Positions 63,601-64,000 of a stretch of 64,000 bases of DNA are shown here, piece after piece. Within the stretch, counting starts at the first letter, position 1. Every line of letters starts with the position of its first letter. Both the position numbers and the translations under genes were made by a program. Under the pieces are notes generated by a model. That model saw only the letters and a program-made list of their open reading frames with translations, was not told the origin of the DNA and did not search any database. The stretch is from a bacterium (GTDB lineage Bacteria; Electryoneota; Electryoneia; Electryoneales; Electryoneaceae): contig JAHLLH010000005.1 in assembly GCA_020444265.1 (NCBI GenBank), positions 124,001-188,000 on the forward strand. The letters run 5' to 3'.

Positions 63601-63900
63601 AACCTCTCGATGAACGATCCGATCGAGCCGCAGGAAACCATTCGCTTGCAGGGGAACTTTACTGTCCAGTTGACCCCGAACTGGCAGTTCCAGTACTCCA
63701 CCTCACTCGATTTGCAGAACCGCGAAGTGGTCGGTTCCAACCTGATAATCAAACGTGACCTCCATTGCTGGGAAGGCAGTTTGCGTTGGAGCCCGCAAGG
63801 CATCGGCCAAGGCTTCTTCCTGCGCATCGGTATCAAGTCCCCGACCCTGCGCGACGTCAAGATCGAGCAACAGCGCGGCCGTGGTTCTCTCGGCTTCTAA
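60685..63900 (+). CDS. lptD: LptD-like LPS assembly outer membrane protein, with N-terminal lipobox
   Basis: A 1071-residue protein delivering lipopolysaccharide to the outer leaflet. The signal region ends LLMALLLAGC, a lipobox unusual for LptD. A low-complexity linker follows with duplicated DSVRASDSTLAADPYF and DSLRSADSTVAGGPYF. The OstA-type beta-jellyroll appears from ~residue 205 (DIRFDVVNHSSIIRGNAKL, LTANEIVIDWNNN), then the LptD barrel (FALPFGVFSIKPGRHSGVLI ... ends RGRGSLGF). Residues ~130-146 are encoded by a REP sequence. Start may be GTG 60685 or ATG 60706. Together with kdsD it indicates LPS. Confidence 0.88.
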   Translation: MNLKGRRMLSTQPSPRMMGMVALLMALLLAGCTASSQMDTTTEKADSSTPVVEQPPASADAPIKVTKEEAFQAAVDSVRASDSTLAADPYFRTAQPSETGTLDPKLKAAMDSLRSADSTVAGGPYFGGGRKEAPKRPDTEVSGQDSTRPTLASPFGSLEDQQTLLLSDSTSSSTDSTGAIADSLKAVPEEEESDLDTSIVYSGDDIRFDVVNHSSIIRGNAKLIYKDMTLTANEIVIDWNNNLMTARPAWDTLYTDSTNTEIDTIKAIGMPSFKQGGQNMFGTMMRVNMKTKEGYVEGGRTEYGDGYYLGDQIQKVSDEVLYVHDGAFTSCDLEEHQHYKFTGSQMKMIYKERVVGKPIVLRFGDVPVFALPFGVFSIKPGRHSGVLIPTYGDDARRGRHLRNLGYYYAESDNWDVQSTLDFYEKAGILLKSSLVYKKRYAYSGGVSGSYSDQTTSGNRSTSWDTKIRHNQDIDQYTRLRVNATFISGKNHTDEYYDDPTRRLKQDIRSNATLTKSFPSNGGSMSLNLSHTQNLVTKVNSQTLPSFSYRMGSKNLFPSEQKKKSTDKSLLYEPPTPREKPSSGSTERDRDTDKWYNSITYNYSNRFENKRDETRPGNSSDLTIPLEETYQSGLTHSVSVNAPQKLFKYFNLTPSISYREDWFNERRDYYFATDSTLSSVQERGFFQRRTFSSSLTANTKLYGFFGINRGTVQAVRHVMTPSLSFRFAPDFSDPAWGYYEKLSNSVTDTAGVTRTYSEEGDRYRGSIFGSTSARKQLTLGMNLNNLFQMKRVKLGEDGEEEELKNDLFTYNLSTNYNFAADSMRFGRLSGSFRADPITGKNSIGPLDRVNIQVSTTHSFYQYLQEKDENGRKIGEVDRFYWDQTGHGLNVVRLTSFETSSSFSLSGKSPFVRERKEAPPPDLEEDDADSLLSDEDRELNEIRNDLDDRFKDPIDRVARTSSGKPWRIGGSIRYNLSMNDPIEPQETIRLQGNFTVQLTPNWQFQYSTSLDLQNREVVGSNLIIKRDLHCWEGSLRWSPQGIGQGFFLRIGIKSPTLRDVKIEQQRGRGSLGF
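61073..61119 (-). repeat. REP sequence embedded in the lptD reading frame
   Basis: A 47-base match to the right REP of the RAYT locus (19255-19301), including GTAAGGAA and the full palindromic core GACCCGACACTGAAGTGTCG. It is translated in frame as KEAPKRPDTEVSGQD in the disordered linker of LptD. Confidence 0.85.
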
Positions 63901-63923
63901 TACCCCCACCTGAGGAGCTTCAG

Positions 63924-64000
63924 ATGAGTTTCGGACGTATCCCTTACATGGAGTGGGCGAAAACTCACCTCGATGGTGCCCCGGACGACTTCCTCGATCT
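63924..64000 (+). CDS. Start of an unidentified gene, partial
   Basis: An ATG at 63924 with GAGGAG upstream opens a frame that remains open to the window edge (MSFGRIPYMEWAKTHLDGAP). It is 23 bases after lptD and probably co-transcribed. The PYMEWAKT opening is reminiscent of some PLP-dependent aminotransferases, but 25 residues are too few for an assignment. Confidence 0.5.
   Translation, partial: MSFGRIPYMEWAKTHLDGAPDDFLD

Overview
The window is about 64 kb of gene-dense, moderately GC-rich chromosomal DNA from a diderm (outer-membrane) bacterium. Type IX secretion (T9SS) components PorU and PorV, several secreted proteins ending in FlgD-like/Por-type C-terminal sorting domains (PNPFN ... 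GREV ... PSGIYFIRL), LptD, arabinose-5-phosphate isomerase and a PorV/DUF5723-type barrel suggest a member of the Fibrobacteres-Chlorobi-Bacteroidetes (FCB) superphylum, probably an uncultured lineage. That placement is inference; no rRNA or tRNA gene was found that could fix it.

Layout. 1-6.8 kb (minus): glycosyltransferase, two tandem paralogous sorting-domain proteins, obgE, and dprA running off the left edge. 7-10.8 kb (plus): metallophosphoesterase, WbqC-like protein, PIG-L deacetylase and a WecA/TagO-type transferase, a small surface-glycan group. 10.8-16.5 kb (minus): an archaeal-type HMG-CoA synthase, two tiny membrane proteins, a thiolase and a DUF35 protein (together the acetoacetyl-CoA/HMG-CoA module of the mevalonate pathway), then a GT-C-like membrane protein and a methyltransferase. 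17.2-19.7 kb: an NtrC-family regulator, a REP-associated transposase (RAYT) between inverted REP sequences, and a hotdog thioesterase.

20-35 kb (plus) is the most distinctive block: porU, porV, a large secreted M6-like protein whose zinc motif is destroyed, a HExxH protease/beta-propeller/barrel-like fusion, two paralogous small envelope proteins, an RmlD-like reductase and a methyltransferase, tightly packed and often overlapping. I read it as a T9SS secretion, processing and surface-display locus. 35-46 kb: KDO-pathway isomerase, HPr and enzyme I, phosphoglucose/phosphomannose isomerase, metK and ahcY (SAM cycle), and a lipoprotein-like/beta-barrel pair. 46-64 kb: a tandem 3-hydroxyacyl-CoA-dehydrogenase-like protein lacking the NAD glycine motif, a double SRPBCC protein, an O-antigen-ligase-like protein, a MurG-HEAT fusion overlapping mraY, pyruvate kinase, DUF3467, an AT-rich beta-helix sorting-domain protein, rarA, lptD and the start of another gene.

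The intergenic DNA carries at least three families of palindromic repeats. One matches the REP arms of the local RAYT and has a copy inside the lptD reading frame. Another (16.8 and 56.0 kb) keeps fixed sequence modules while its hairpin stems differ in sequence yet still pair.
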